Shown piece by piece: positions 15,530-24,934 of a DNA stretch of 64,000 bases (positions are counted from its first letter, which is position 1; every line of letters begins with the position of its first letter). The DNA comes from Hephaestia mangrovi (GTDB lineage Bacteria > Pseudomonadota > Alphaproteobacteria > Sphingomonadales > Sphingomonadaceae). Under the pieces are notes generated by a model. The model was not told where the DNA came from. It searched no databases and saw only the letters and a list, made by a program, of their open reading frames with translations. The stretch spans positions 273,355 to 337,354 of the forward strand of contig NZ_JAINVU010000004.1 of NCBI RefSeq assembly GCF_019880555.1. The letters run 5' to 3'. The position numbers and the translations under genes are program-made.

Positions 15530-17590
15530 ATGATCGACCTCAAACCGCCCGTCGCGGCGACTCGCCCCCACAGCTTCACTGCCCATGGCCACACGATCCA
15601 CGACCCCTGGGCGTGGCTCAAGGACCCGAACTATCCGGACGTCTCCGACAAGGACGTGCTCGCCTATCTCGAAGCCGAAAACGCCTATTTCGAGGCGGCG
15701 ATGAAGCCGCACCAGCCGCTCGTCGACCGGCTCTACGAAGAGATGAAGGGCCGCATCAAGGAAGACGATTCGAGCGTGCCGCAGCAGGACGGTGACTGGC
15801 TCTACTGGACGGCCTATGAGACCGGCGGCCAATATCGCAAATGGTGGCGCAAGCCGGTTGCTGGCGGCGCGGACCAGTTGCTGCTCGACGAGCCGGCGCT
15901 GGCCGAGGGCAAGGAGTATTTCCGCCTCGGCGCCTTCTCGGTGTCGAACGACGGCACGCTGCTTGCCTATGCGATCGACGACAACGGCTCCGAACGCTTC
16001 ACCATTCACGTCAAGAATCTCGAGACCGGCGAGCATCTGCCCGAGGTGATCCCCGGCATGCTGTCGGAGATCGTCTGGACCGCCGACGATTCGGCCTTCC
16101 TCTACGGCCTCGCCAACGCGCAATGGCGCACCGACAATGCCCGCCTCCACCGCCTCGGCACCCCTGTCGAGGACGATATCGAGCTCTATCACGAGGATGA
16201 CGAGGGCTATCGCGTCGGCGTTTCCGAAACCCAGTCGCGCAAGTGGATCATCATCGCCACCGGCGATCATGTCACGAGCGAGGTCCGCCTCGTCCCGGCG
16301 AGTGATCCCACCGCCGAGCCGATCCTCGTCGCGCCGCGCGAACCGGGCCGCGAATATGATGTCGACGAGCATGACGGCACATTGTTCATCCACACCAACG
16401 ACACCGATCCGATGTGGCGCCTGTGCATCGCGTCGATCGACACGCCCGGCGAGTGGCGCGAGCTGATCGCGCCGTCGAAGCATTTCTACATGACCGGCGT
16501 CGCTTGCTTCGCCGATTTCTTCGTCGTCGAGGGCCGCGAGGACGGGCTCGATCAGGTCGACATCCACTCGTATGACCCGACGATCGCGCCGCGCCGCGTG
16601 CTGTTCCCCGAAGCGAGCTACGCCGCCGGCCTCGGCAGCAATCCCGAATATGCCGTGACGAGCCTGCGGATGGGCTATGAATCGATGGTCACGCCTGGAA
16701 CGGTGTTCGATTATCACCTCGCTACCGGCGAGCTCGAAACGCTCAAGGTGCAGGAAATCCCGAGCGGCTACGACGCCTCGAAATACGCCACCGAGCGGCT
16801 CAAGATCACCGTGCGCGACGGGACGCAGGTGCCCGTCTCGATCGTCTATCCGAACGGCTTTCCCAAGGATGGGTCGCGCCCGCTGTTCCTCTATGCCTAT
16901 GGCGCTTATGGCATGGCGATCCCGCCGGGCTTCTCCACCGGCCGGCTGAGCCTGCTCGACCGCGGCTTCGCCTATGCCATCGCGCACATCCGCGGCGGCG
17001 ACGACCTCGGGCAAGACTGGTATCACCAGGGCAAGCTCGACAAGCGCACCAACACCTTCAACGATTTCGTCGACGTCGCGCGTGGCCTGATCGCACAGGG
17101 CTGGACCAGCGCCGGGCGCATCGCGACGGCGGGCCGCTCGGCCGGCGGCGAGCTGATGGGCGCCATCGTCAATTCGGACCCCGAACTATGGGGCGCGGTA
17201 ATCGCCGACGTACCGTTCGTCGACGTGCTCAACACGATGCTCGATCCCGATCTGCCGCTCACCCCCGGCGAATGGCCCGAATGGGGCAATCCGATCACCG
17301 ACAAGGCGGCGTTCGAGCTGATCCGCAGCTATTCGCCCTACGACAATGTGACGGCGCAGGCTTACCCGCCGCTGTTCATCAGCGGAGGCCTCAACGATCC
17401 GCGCGTGACCTATTGGGAGCCCGCCAAATGGGCCGCCAAACTCCGCGCGACCAAGACCGACGACAATGTGCTGCTTTTGAAAACCAACATGGGCGCCGGC
17501 CACGGTGGCAAGTCCGGTCGCTTCGAAAGCCTGCGCGAGGCGGCCGAGGAACATGCCTTCGTCCTATGGCAGCTGGGGGTGGAGGGCTGA
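15530..17590 (+). CDS. ptrB: S9 family oligopeptidase B-type serine peptidase
   Basis: 686 aa. An N-terminal beta-propeller (to about residue 400) gates a C-terminal alpha/beta-hydrolase domain. The catalytic triad is visible: Ser in AGRSAGGELMG, Asp in SGGLNDPRVTYWEP and His in NMGAGHGGKSGR. The region YAYGAYG...IAHIRGGDDLG is typical of oligopeptidase B, which cuts short peptides after Arg/Lys. There is no signal peptide, so it is probably cytosolic. The start (MIDLKPPVA) is the first ATG in the frame after the repeat. The DedA gene follows 8 nt after the stop, suggesting co-transcription. Confidence 0.92.
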   Translation: MIDLKPPVAATRPHSFTAHGHTIHDPWAWLKDPNYPDVSDKDVLAYLEAENAYFEAAMKPHQPLVDRLYEEMKGRIKEDDSSVPQQDGDWLYWTAYETGGQYRKWWRKPVAGGADQLLLDEPALAEGKEYFRLGAFSVSNDGTLLAYAIDDNGSERFTIHVKNLETGEHLPEVIPGMLSEIVWTADDSAFLYGLANAQWRTDNARLHRLGTPVEDDIELYHEDDEGYRVGVSETQSRKWIIIATGDHVTSEVRLVPASDPTAEPILVAPREPGREYDVDEHDGTLFIHTNDTDPMWRLCIASIDTPGEWRELIAPSKHFYMTGVACFADFFVVEGREDGLDQVDIHSYDPTIAPRRVLFPEASYAAGLGSNPEYAVTSLRMGYESMVTPGTVFDYHLATGELETLKVQEIPSGYDASKYATERLKITVRDGTQVPVSIVYPNGFPKDGSRPLFLYAYGAYGMAIPPGFSTGRLSLLDRGFAYAIAHIRGGDDLGQDWYHQGKLDKRTNTFNDFVDVARGLIAQGWTSAGRIATAGRSAGGELMGAIVNSDPELWGAVIADVPFVDVLNTMLDPDLPLTPGEWPEWGNPITDKAAFELIRSYSPYDNVTAQAYPPLFISGGLNDPRVTYWEPAKWAAKLRATKTDDNVLLLKTNMGAGHGGKSGRFESLREAAEEHAFVLWQLGVEG

Positions 17591-17598
17591 CGTCACCG

Positions 17599-18168
17599 AT
17601 GCCGATCGAGGCGATCATCGCGCGCTACGGCATCGTTGCGGTGTTCGCCGGCGCGGGCTTCGAGGGCGAGACTGCGGCGATTGCCGGCGGGCTGCTGGCG
17701 CACCAGGGCTATTTCACGCTGCCGGCGGCGATGGCGGCGGCTGCCCTGGGATCGTTCGTCGCGGATCAGCTGTTCTTCCTGCTCGGTCGCCGCTTCCGGG
17801 AGCGGCGTTGGGTTCGCAAGGCGCAGCAACGCCCGGCATTTGCCCGCGCTCTTGGTCTGCTGGAACGCTATCCGCGCGCGTTCGTCTTCGCGTTCCGCTT
17901 CATCTACGGCATTCGCACCGTCAGCCCCGTCGCGATCGGCACCAGCAACGTCCCGACGCGAACCTTCATCGCGATGAACGCGGTCGCTGCTGCGGTGTGG
18001 GGGGCGTTGTTCGTCGGACTCGGCTTTCTGTTTGGGCATGCGATCGAGGCGGCATTCGGCCACGTCCATGGCGTGCGCCATGTCGTGCTGCTCGCGATCG
18101 TCGCGGCGGTGATCGCGATCGGTGCGGTGCAGACGATCCGCAGGTGGCGAATGCGGGAGACCGAGTGA
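17599..18168 (+). CDS. DedA-family inner-membrane protein
   Basis: 189 aa with about four to five hydrophobic segments. Family marks: FEGETAAIAGGLLAHQGYF near the start, the Arg-containing motif RFIYGIRTVSPVAIGTSNVP mid-protein, and a basic C-terminus (RRWRMRETE). DedA/SNARE-associated proteins move lipid carriers such as undecaprenyl phosphate or polymyxin-linked lipids across the membrane in other species. Its stop codon overlaps the next start (TGATG), so translation of the thioesterase is probably coupled. Confidence 0.85.
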   Translation: MPIEAIIARYGIVAVFAGAGFEGETAAIAGGLLAHQGYFTLPAAMAAAALGSFVADQLFFLLGRRFRERRWVRKAQQRPAFARALGLLERYPRAFVFAFRFIYGIRTVSPVAIGTSNVPTRTFIAMNAVAAAVWGALFVGLGFLFGHAIEAAFGHVHGVRHVVLLAIVAAVIAIGAVQTIRRWRMRETE

Positions 18169-18560
18169 TGCGCTTCACCCGCTCGTTCACCGCGACCCCG
18201 GCAGACATCGACGAGCTCGGCCACGTCAACAATGCGGTGTGGGTGCAGTGGATCCAGGAGATCGCGGTCGCGCACTGGCAGGCGGTGGCGCCGGCGGCGC
18301 ATCGCGACGCCTATATCTGGGTCGTAACGCGGCACGAGATCGATTATCGCGGCAATCTGCGCGAGGGCGAGACGGTCACCGCCGAGACCTGGGTGCCCGA
18401 TCCGCCCAGGGGCGCGCGGTTCGATCGCCATGTCCGCTTCGTCGGCGCCAACGGCAAGGTGATGGTCGAGGCGGTGACGACCTGGGCGCTGCTCGATCGT
18501 GCCAGCGGCCGGCTGCTGCGCGTGCGCGACGATATCGCCGCGCCGTTCCTCGAGCGTTGA
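18168..18560 (+). CDS. Acyl-CoA thioesterase, 4HBT hot-dog fold
   Basis: 130 aa. The motif DIDELGHVNNAVWVQWIQEI is the classic 4-hydroxybenzoyl-CoA thioesterase-type active-site helix, followed by HEIDYRGNLREGETV. Such single hot-dog proteins (YbgC-like) hydrolyse acyl-CoA or acyl-ACP. The start ATG overlaps the DedA stop by one base. The acyl substrate cannot be told from the sequence. Confidence 0.85.
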   Translation: MRFTRSFTATPADIDELGHVNNAVWVQWIQEIAVAHWQAVAPAAHRDAYIWVVTRHEIDYRGNLREGETVTAETWVPDPPRGARFDRHVRFVGANGKVMVEAVTTWALLDRASGRLLRVRDDIAAPFLER

Positions 18561-18609
18561 GCGCAAGCGGCGGGATGTCGAGGGCGCGGCGATGTGGCAG
18601 GAAGGCGCC

Positions 18610-19098
18610 ATGACTGACGTCTATCGCCGCATCGAATCCCCCGTCGGCCGGTTGACGCTGGTGGCCAGCGACCGTCACCTCGTCGCCATCGCCTGGCAGG
18701 ACGACGCCGCGGCGCCGCCGTTCGGCGCAGCGCCCGAAACCGCGCCGCATCCCGTGCTCGACCAGACCGAACGTCAGCTCGCCGCCTATTTCGCCGGCGA
18801 GCGGCAGGATTTCGATCTGCCGCTCGATTTCCGCGGCACCGATTTCCAGCGGCGGGTGTGGCACGCGCTGCTGACGATCCCGTTCGGCGAAACGCGCAGC
18901 TATCGCGACATCGCGGTCCAGCTCGGCCAGCCGAGCGCGACGCGCGCGGTCGGCGCGGCGAACGGCCGCAATCCGATCCCGATCGTCGCGCCCTGCCACC
19001 GCGTGATCGGCGCCAACGGCAGTCTCACCGGCTTCGGCGGCGGGCTCGAGAACAAGGCCTTCCTGCTCGATCTGGAGCAAGCGCCGCGATTGCTGTGA
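18610..19098 (+). CDS. ogt: Methylated-DNA--[protein]-cysteine S-methyltransferase
   Basis: 162 aa from ATG 18610 with GGAAGG four bases upstream. The active-site PCHRVIG (Cys129) accepts the methyl group from O6-methylguanine in a suicide reaction. FRGTDFQRRVWHALLTIPFG and TRAVGAANGRNPIPI are the DNA-binding helix-turn-helix region. A slightly longer start at 18592 (MWQEGAM) is possible. It lies 50 nt after the thioesterase gene and may share its transcript. Confidence 0.93.
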   Translation: MTDVYRRIESPVGRLTLVASDRHLVAIAWQDDAAAPPFGAAPETAPHPVLDQTERQLAAYFAGERQDFDLPLDFRGTDFQRRVWHALLTIPFGETRSYRDIAVQLGQPSATRAVGAANGRNPIPIVAPCHRVIGANGSLTGFGGGLENKAFLLDLEQAPRLL

Positions 19099-19112
19099 CC
19101 AGCGTCCGGCCT

Positions 19113-19193
19113 CGTCATCGCGAGGAACGGAGCGATGAAGCAATCTAGCGACTCTGCGCTGCCTTGGATTGCTTCGCTTCGCTCTCAATGACG
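19113..19193. repeat. Inverted-arm intergenic repeat (second family)
   Basis: 81 bp between the convergent ogt and ppc genes. The left arm CGTCATCGCGAGGAACGGAG and right arm TTCGCTCTCAATGACG are inverted copies, with GAAGCAATC/GGATTGCTTC inside. The type is well known from proteobacterial intergenic regions and differs in sequence from the REPIN family described elsewhere in this window. Confidence 0.65.
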
Positions 19194-19201
19194 CGTATCT
19201 G

Positions 19202-21877
19202 TTAGCCGCTGTTCCGCAGCGCTGTCGCGATCGCGTTGATCGACAGCAGGATGCCCTCGCCGATCCGCTCGTCGGTCTCGCCGGCGCGGTGGCGCTTCAT
19301 CAGTTCGATCTGCAGCAGGTTGAGCGGCTCGATATAGGGCAGGCGCAGGCGGATCGAATTCTGCAGGCCCGGGTGCTTTTCCAGCAGCCGCGATTGGCCG
19401 GTGATTTCCAGCAGCCCGTCATGCGTTTTCTGCCAGCCGTCGCGAATGCGGCTGAACACGCCGTCGCGCAACCCGGCGTCCTCGACCAGCGTCGCGTAGC
19501 GCGCAGCGATACCCATGTCCGATTTGGCGAGCACCTGCTCCATGTTGGCGAGCGTCGCGGCGAACAGTGGCCAACCTTGCGCCATATCGGCGAGCAGCGC
19601 CTTGTCGTCGAACGCCGCGATCGCATGGCCGACGCCGAACCAGCCGGGCAGCATTACGCGCGCCTGGCTCCATGAGAACACCCAGGGGATCGCGCGCAGA
19701 TCCTCGATCGCGTCCGATTTCTTGCGGCTGGCGGGCCGCGAGCCGATCTTCAGGCCCGCGATCTCGGCGATCGGGGTCATCTGGCGGAAGAAGGTGGTGA
19801 AGCCCTCGGTGCCGTAAACCAGATCGCGATAGGTTTTGAACGCGGTGTCGGACAGCGCGTCCATCGCGCCGGAAAAGCGCGCGTAATCACGGTCGGATAG
19901 CCGCTCCGGCTCGAGGCTGGCGAGCAGTGTCGCCGATGCCATCGCCTCCAGATTGGTCATCGCCGTTTCGGGCGTGCCGTATTTGCCCGCGATCACTTCG
20001 CCCTGCTCGGTGATGCGGATGCGGCCCTGCACCGTGCCCGGCGGCTGCGCGCGGATCGCCGCGAAGGCCGAGCCGCCGCCGCGCCCCACCGCGCCGCCGC
20101 GGCCGTGGAACAGCTGCATGCGCACGCCCGCTTCCTCGAACACCGGCGCCAGCGCGCTCGATGCCTTGGAAAGCTGCCAGGTCGAGGTGAGATAGCCGCC
20201 GTCCTTGTTCGAGTCCGAATAGCCGATCATCACTTCCTGATAGCCGCGCGCGGCGGTGATCGTCTTGACCTCGGGCAGCGCGAACCAGTCCGCCATCACT
20301 TCCGGCGCGGCTTCGAGATCGCCGACCGTCTCGAACAACGGCACCGCCATGATGTCGGCTTCCGGCGTGTCGCCGGGGCGATAAAGCCCGACTTCGCGCA
20401 GCAGCAGATTGACCTCGAGCAGGTCGGAGACCGAGGTCGCCATCGACACGATGTAATTGACGATCGCGGCCTTGCCGTAGCGCTTGTGCGCTTCCGCCGC
20501 CGCTTCGAGGATGGCGAGTTCCGATCGCGTCTCGTCGCTATAGTCGCTGAACCGGCTCATCAGCGGGCGCGGCGAGGCGAGTTCCTGGCGCAGCAAGGTC
20601 AGCCGCGCGCCCTCGCTGAGCGCGGCATAATCGCTTTCGACGCCGGCGACCTTCAGCAGCTCGGCGACGACGCGCTCGTGAACCGCCGAATTCTGCCGCA
20701 TGTCGAGCGTGTGGAGGTGGAAGCCGAAGGTTTCGACAGATCGGATCAGCCGTCCCAGCGAGCCGCCCGATCCCAAGGTGCCGTGCCCGCTCGCGGCCAG
20801 CCCGTGCGCGATCGCGGCGAGATCGGCGCGCAAGTCCTGCGGCGTCGCATAGGGCTCGGCCTCGTGCGCGACGTGGCGGGGCGGGGCCTTGCCGGTGAAA
20901 TGGGTGAAGGTCGCCGCCAGCCGGGCGTAAATCCCGGTCAGCGCGCGGCGATAGGGCTCGTCGGAGCGGCTCTCGGCATCGTCGTGGCTTGCCTCGGCCA
21001 GCGCCAGGATATCATCGGTGACGGTGGCATATCGCGCCGAGATCGATAGCTCCGCGCCCAGCGCGTGGACGCCGGCCATATAAGCGGTCAACACCGTCTC
21101 GCAGGCGCGGGCCAGCGCGGTCCGCATCGAATCGGCGGTGACGAAGGGATTGCCGTCGCGGTCGCCGCCGATCCAGCTACCGGGCTTGAGGAAGCTCGGC
21201 AGCCGCTCGCCGATCGCGCGGTCCCAACGCTGGTAGAGCGCCGGGAGGGCGACCAGGAAAACGTCGCGAAAATAGCTCAGCGCGGTCTCGATCTCGTCGG
21301 TGACATAGAGCTTTTCACGGCGCAGCACGCGGGTCTGCCACAACAAGGCGATCTGACGGACGATCGCCTGGTCGACATCGTCGCCATCGGGCGTCGTCGC
21401 CAGCCCGCGATCCTTCATCGCCATCAGCTCGGCGATGCGGTTGCGGTGGTCGATCATCGATTTGCGGCGGACTTCGGTGGGGTGCGCGGTCAGTACCGGC
21501 GCGATCAGCCCGTGCGCGAACAGGTCGACGATCGCGGCGCGATCGATGCCCTGGCCTTCCAGCCGGGCGATTGCTGCGGCGACGTCGGCGCCCTTCTCGG
21601 CACTGACGCCCTGACGATCCTCGGCCAGATTGGCGAGCATCGAAAACAGCATGAAACCGCGCGTGAAATCCAGCGTCTCGTCGAGCGAGAGGCGATCGAG
21701 CCCCGGATCGATGGCATCCGCGGTGGCCACGCCGCGCGCGCGATCGACCGAGGTCGATCGTATATATTCGATTCGGCTGAACAGTGCGTCGCCGCCATAG
21801 GCGCGGATGACGTCACCCAGCAGTGCGCCGAGAAAACGGATGTCGGGATTGTTCGTGATGGGGGGAAGTTCAGCCAT
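19202..21877 (-). CDS. ppc: Phosphoenolpyruvate carboxylase
   Basis: 891 aa from ATG 21877 (MAELPPITNNPD), preceded by AAGG. It makes oxaloacetate from PEP and bicarbonate to refill the TCA cycle. Family motifs: TAHPTEVRRKSMIDH (active-site His), GGDRDGNPFV, GYSDSNKDGGYL, the glycine loop FHGRGGAVGRGGG, WVFSWSQARVMLPGWFGVG, and a C-terminus ending in LRNSG where most family members end in MRNTG. The gene looks intact. An upstream in-frame extension to 21913 is not family-like. Confidence 0.97.
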   Translation of the reverse strand: MAELPPITNNPDIRFLGALLGDVIRAYGGDALFSRIEYIRSTSVDRARGVATADAIDPGLDRLSLDETLDFTRGFMLFSMLANLAEDRQGVSAEKGADVAAAIARLEGQGIDRAAIVDLFAHGLIAPVLTAHPTEVRRKSMIDHRNRIAELMAMKDRGLATTPDGDDVDQAIVRQIALLWQTRVLRREKLYVTDEIETALSYFRDVFLVALPALYQRWDRAIGERLPSFLKPGSWIGGDRDGNPFVTADSMRTALARACETVLTAYMAGVHALGAELSISARYATVTDDILALAEASHDDAESRSDEPYRRALTGIYARLAATFTHFTGKAPPRHVAHEAEPYATPQDLRADLAAIAHGLAASGHGTLGSGGSLGRLIRSVETFGFHLHTLDMRQNSAVHERVVAELLKVAGVESDYAALSEGARLTLLRQELASPRPLMSRFSDYSDETRSELAILEAAAEAHKRYGKAAIVNYIVSMATSVSDLLEVNLLLREVGLYRPGDTPEADIMAVPLFETVGDLEAAPEVMADWFALPEVKTITAARGYQEVMIGYSDSNKDGGYLTSTWQLSKASSALAPVFEEAGVRMQLFHGRGGAVGRGGGSAFAAIRAQPPGTVQGRIRITEQGEVIAGKYGTPETAMTNLEAMASATLLASLEPERLSDRDYARFSGAMDALSDTAFKTYRDLVYGTEGFTTFFRQMTPIAEIAGLKIGSRPASRKKSDAIEDLRAIPWVFSWSQARVMLPGWFGVGHAIAAFDDKALLADMAQGWPLFAATLANMEQVLAKSDMGIAARYATLVEDAGLRDGVFSRIRDGWQKTHDGLLEITGQSRLLEKHPGLQNSIRLRLPYIEPLNLLQIELMKRHRAGETDERIGEGILLSINAIATALRNSG

Positions 21878-21948
21878 GCGCGCCTTGCTGCACTGCACCA
21901 GCGCGAGCGTCAACCGCAGCAGGTGTTTAGGCCGGCCCCAATTACGGT

Positions 21949-22386
21949 TTAGTCGGCGTTCGCGGCGCTATCGTTGGCTGCGGCGGCGTCGTTGTTCATC
22001 TCGGAACCCAGCGCGGCGCGGCGTTCCTCGCCGGTCAGCACCTGGTCCTGATTGCTATCCGCCGCGTCGAAACGGGCGAGGCCGTGTTTTTCGAATTCGT
22101 CGAGCGTGATCTTGCCGTCGTGATTGGCATCGGCAGCCAGGATCTGGTCATGGTGCCGTTCCGGCACCTCGCTCGCCTCGAGGATCGAATCGTGATTGAG
22201 ATCGAGCTGGGTGAAGCGCTTGTCGAGCAAGTCGACGAAATCGGTGCGGTTGAGCGCGGTCGGCGGGACGAACCCGGCGGGTGCCACGGTGCTGTTCGCA
22301 GCGGCTTTCTCTTCCTTGTGGCTGGAGCAGGCCGCGGTGGCGACGCCCAGGGCCAGTGTAATGGCGATGATCGAAACGCGGCGCAT
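21949..22386 (-). CDS. EF-hand calcium-binding lipoprotein
   Basis: 145 aa. The N-terminus is a lipoprotein-type signal (LALGVATAAC, lipidated Cys at about residue 20). Three EF-hand loops follow: DLNHDSILEASE, DANHDGKITLDE and DSNQDQVLTGEE, each with Asp at positions 1/3/5 or close and Glu at 12. It is expected to sit in the envelope and bind Ca2+. Partners are unknown. The C-terminal Asn/Ala/Asp-rich tail looks disordered. Confidence 0.82.
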   Translation of the reverse strand: MRRVSIIAITLALGVATAACSSHKEEKAAANSTVAPAGFVPPTALNRTDFVDLLDKRFTQLDLNHDSILEASEVPERHHDQILAADANHDGKITLDEFEKHGLARFDAADSNQDQVLTGEERRAALGSEMNNDAAAANDSAANAD

Positions 22387-22469
22387 CGGGGGGAGTCCTT
22401 GACTGGTTTCGCCTCATGTGGCGCACGCTTGGACGGATTCAATAGGCTGAAACCGCATCACGAAATCAA

Positions 22470-23036
22470 TCAGGCTTCGAGTTCGATGTCCCAATAAAGC
22501 CAATCCCGCCACGTCTCGTGCAGGAAATTGGGCGGGAACGAGCGGCCATGCTCCTGCAATTGCCAGCTGGTCGGGCGGATCGGCGGCACGCGGAGCGGCA
22601 TATGCGCTTGTTGCGGCGTCCGGCCGCCTTTCTTCAGGTTGCATGGCGCGCAGGCGGTCACGACATTTTCCCAGGTGGTGCGGCCGCGCTGGGCGCGGGG
22701 GACGACGTGATCGAAGGTGAGGTCGCGGGGCGATCCGCAATATTGGCAAGCGAACTTGTCGCGCAGGAACAGATTGAAACGGGTGAAGGCGGGGAATTGG
22801 GACGGTTTGACATATTGTTTGAGCGCGATGACCGAAGGGAGCTTCAGCCTCGCGGTGGGACTTCGCACTTCGCGCTCGTAATGGTCGACGATATCGACGC
22901 GATCGAGGAACACCGCCTTGACCGCGGTCTGCCACGGCCACACGCTCAGCGGATAATAACTGAGCGGGGTATAATCGGCGTTGAGCACGAGTGCGGGACA
23001 GCCGTCCGGATGTCGGATCAGATCGGGATGGTACAC
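22470..23036 (-). CDS. HNH endonuclease family protein
   Basis: 188 aa from a GTG (VYHPDLIRHPDG) that follows GGAGAAGG; an upstream ATG at 23120 is possible but unsupported by a ribosome site. The C-terminal half carries the zinc/HNH module: CQYCGSPRDLTFDHVVPRAQ, then TTWENVVTACAPCNLKKGG. The N-terminal YTPLSYYPLSVWPWQTAVKA is typical of a conserved alphaproteobacterial HNH family of unclear role, usually chromosomal and not restriction-linked. It lies divergent from gluQ. Confidence 0.85.
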   Translation of the reverse strand: MYHPDLIRHPDGCPALVLNADYTPLSYYPLSVWPWQTAVKAVFLDRVDIVDHYEREVRSPTARLKLPSVIALKQYVKPSQFPAFTRFNLFLRDKFACQYCGSPRDLTFDHVVPRAQRGRTTWENVVTACAPCNLKKGGRTPQQAHMPLRVPPIRPTSWQLQEHGRSFPPNFLHETWRDWLYWDIELEA

Positions 23037-23135
23037 GCCTTCTCCCCCGCCTTGTTCGGCCGCGCTTTCGCGCATCCGGATGACGCGATGATGACAGCAC
23101 AAGCGATGAATCGCCGTCAAGAGTCAGCGTGAGTC

Positions 23136-24014
23136 ATGGATGCGATGAACCGAGTTGTTACCCGCTTCGCGCCGAGCCCGACGGGACGCCTCCATCTCGG
23201 CCATGCCTTCTCGGCGATCGCGGCCGATGATTATGCGCGAACTCGCGGCGGACGCTTCTTGCTGCGGATCGAGGATATCGACGGCACGCGCAGCCGGCCC
23301 GAGCATGTCGAGACGATCCTCGCCGATCTCGCATGGCTCGGGCTGGCCTGGGACGGCGATGTGGTGTTCCAGTCCGAACGGCTCGATCGCTACCAGGCCG
23401 CGCTCGATGCGCTGAAGGCGAGGGGGCTCGTCTATCCCTGCTTCTGCACCCGCGCCGGGATCGCGCGCGAGATCGCCGCTGCCGGATCGGCGCCGCATGG
23501 GCCCGATGGCCCCGTCTATCCGGGGACGTGCCGGGCGGTGAGCGCGGCCGAGCGCGTCGCGCGGCTCGCCGAGCCGCACGCCTGGCGGCTCGACATGGCG
23601 CGCGCCGTGCGTCAGGCCGGCCTGCTCCCCTGGCATGACGAAATCGCCGGCGAACAGGTCGCCGATCCGGCGGTGTTCGGCGACGTCGTGCTCGCGCGCA
23701 AGGATGCGCCGTCGAGCTATCACCTCGCGGTTACCGTGGATGATGCGGCGCAGGGCGTGACCCATATCGTCCGCGGCGCCGATCTGTTCGCCGCGACGCA
23801 TGTCCATCGCGTGCTGCAGGCGCTGCTCGGACTGCCGACTCCAGTATATCGCCACCATCCGTTGCTCATCGATGCCGATGGCAATCGCCTCGCCAAACGT
23901 CATGGTGCGCCGACGCTGGAGTCGCTGCGCCTCGCCGGGGCGGACGGTCGCGCGCTGGCCGACGATCTGCGCGCGGGGCGACTGCCCACTGGATTCCTGG
24001 CGAGAAAGGACTAG
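23136..24014 (+). CDS. gluQ: Glutamyl-Q tRNA(Asp) synthetase
   Basis: 292 aa. It is a shortened class-I glutamyl-tRNA-synthetase-like enzyme: RFAPSPTGRLHLGHA carries the HIGH motif and NRLAKRHG replaces KMSKS. The anticodon-binding domain of GluRS is absent, which is diagnostic. It attaches glutamate to queuosine in tRNA(Asp). Cysteines in YPCFCTRAGI plus PGTCR may hold the zinc. A small membrane-protein gene follows 9 nt later. Confidence 0.93.
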   Translation: MDAMNRVVTRFAPSPTGRLHLGHAFSAIAADDYARTRGGRFLLRIEDIDGTRSRPEHVETILADLAWLGLAWDGDVVFQSERLDRYQAALDALKARGLVYPCFCTRAGIAREIAAAGSAPHGPDGPVYPGTCRAVSAAERVARLAEPHAWRLDMARAVRQAGLLPWHDEIAGEQVADPAVFGDVVLARKDAPSSYHLAVTVDDAAQGVTHIVRGADLFAATHVHRVLQALLGLPTPVYRHHPLLIDADGNRLAKRHGAPTLESLRLAGADGRALADDLRAGRLPTGFLARKD

Positions 24015-24023
24015 GTTGGAGAC

Positions 24024-24254
24024 GTGAACACGTTTCTCGTCATTCTGCTGGTTGCCGCGATGATCGCCACGGTGGTCGCGCTCGTGCGCGGCGTGGTCAA
24101 TTTCATGCGCAACGCCGATGCCGAAGTGCGCGGCACCGGGCCGAGCGAGGCGAGCATCCGCTCGAACAAGCTGATGCAGGCGCGCATCTTCTTTCAGGCA
24201 ATCGCCATCCTGATCGTCGTGCTGATCCTGTTCGCCGCCGGCCATAACGGCTGA
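24024..24254 (+). CDS. HIG1-domain (twin-transmembrane) small membrane protein
   Basis: 76 aa from a GTG with GGAG upstream. Two transmembrane helices (residues 3-25 and 55-72) flank a short polar loop with SNKLMQARIFFQ, the HIG1-type motif immediately before the second helix. In mitochondria HIG1 proteins modulate respiratory supercomplexes and cytochrome oxidase; the bacterial role is not established. It lies just after gluQ and upstream of the cobalamin adenosyltransferase gene on the same strand. Confidence 0.75.
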   Translation: MNTFLVILLVAAMIATVVALVRGVVNFMRNADAEVRGTGPSEASIRSNKLMQARIFFQAIAILIVVLILFAAGHNG

Positions 24255-24306
24255 GGTCGATGCGCTGACGCGCGTCCCGGTGCGGCAATCCCGAGGGAGC
24301 AGGAAA

Positions 24307-24867
24307 CTGGTCAAGCTCAACAAGATCTACACGCGCACCGGCGACGCCGGCACCACCGGGCTGGTCGACGGCAGCCGCGTGTCCAAGGCCGATCCGCTGA
24401 TGGTCGCGATCGGTGACGTCGATGAAGCGAACAGCGCGATCGGCGTCGCCATCGCCGCGCTCGGTGGCGCGCCGCTCGCCGCCGATCTCGGCCTGATCCA
24501 GAACGAATTGTTCGATCTCGGCGCCGATCTCGCGACGCCCCAGGGCATCGACGGCGCGCTGCGCATCACCGCCGATCAGGTTGCCCGGCTGGAGGCGGCG
24601 ATCGACCGGCTCAACGCCGATCTCGATCCGCTGGAAAGTTTCATCCTGCCCGGCGGCGATCCGGCCGCAGCGGCGTTGCATCTCGCGCGCGCGATCACGC
24701 GTCGCGCGGAGCGATCGGCGGTCGCGGCCGGGCCGGCGAGCGACGCGGTGCTTGCATATCTCAATCGCCTTTCCGATCTTCTCTTCGTCGCCGCGCGGCA
24801 TGTGAACAAAAGCGGCACTGGCGACGTTCTATGGCAACCGGGGGTGACGCGCACGCCCGCGGGCTAA
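24307..24867 (+). CDS. Cob(I)alamin adenosyltransferase, PduO type
   Basis: About 186 aa; the family start VKLNKIYTRTGDAGTTGLVD is clear. There is no ATG/GTG/TTG at that point. A CTG (24307) sits where the family's initiator Met is expected, seven bases after GGGAG. The only other in-frame start nearby, GTG 24280, adds nine residues and has no ribosome site. Further motifs are GDVDEANSAIGVA, the FILPGGDPAAAALHLARAITRRAER helix pair and VNKSGTGDVLW. It transfers 5'-deoxyadenosine from ATP to cob(I)alamin. Co-transcription with the HIG1 gene is likely. Confidence 0.88.
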   Translation: MVKLNKIYTRTGDAGTTGLVDGSRVSKADPLMVAIGDVDEANSAIGVAIAALGGAPLAADLGLIQNELFDLGADLATPQGIDGALRITADQVARLEAAIDRLNADLDPLESFILPGGDPAAAALHLARAITRRAERSAVAAGPASDAVLAYLNRLSDLLFVAARHVNKSGTGDVLWQPGVTRTPAG

Positions 24868-24934
24868 TCGCGATCAGTTTGGTGCGCCGAACGGGCGGTC
24901 GAGAGGCCGTCGCCTCGACAAGGAGAGGCCGACG

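Noticed and set aside
15464..17026. 520-codon minus-strand frame opposite the oligopeptidase
   Set aside because: Composition is that of an antisense shadow, and the plus-strand gene has a full catalytic triad.
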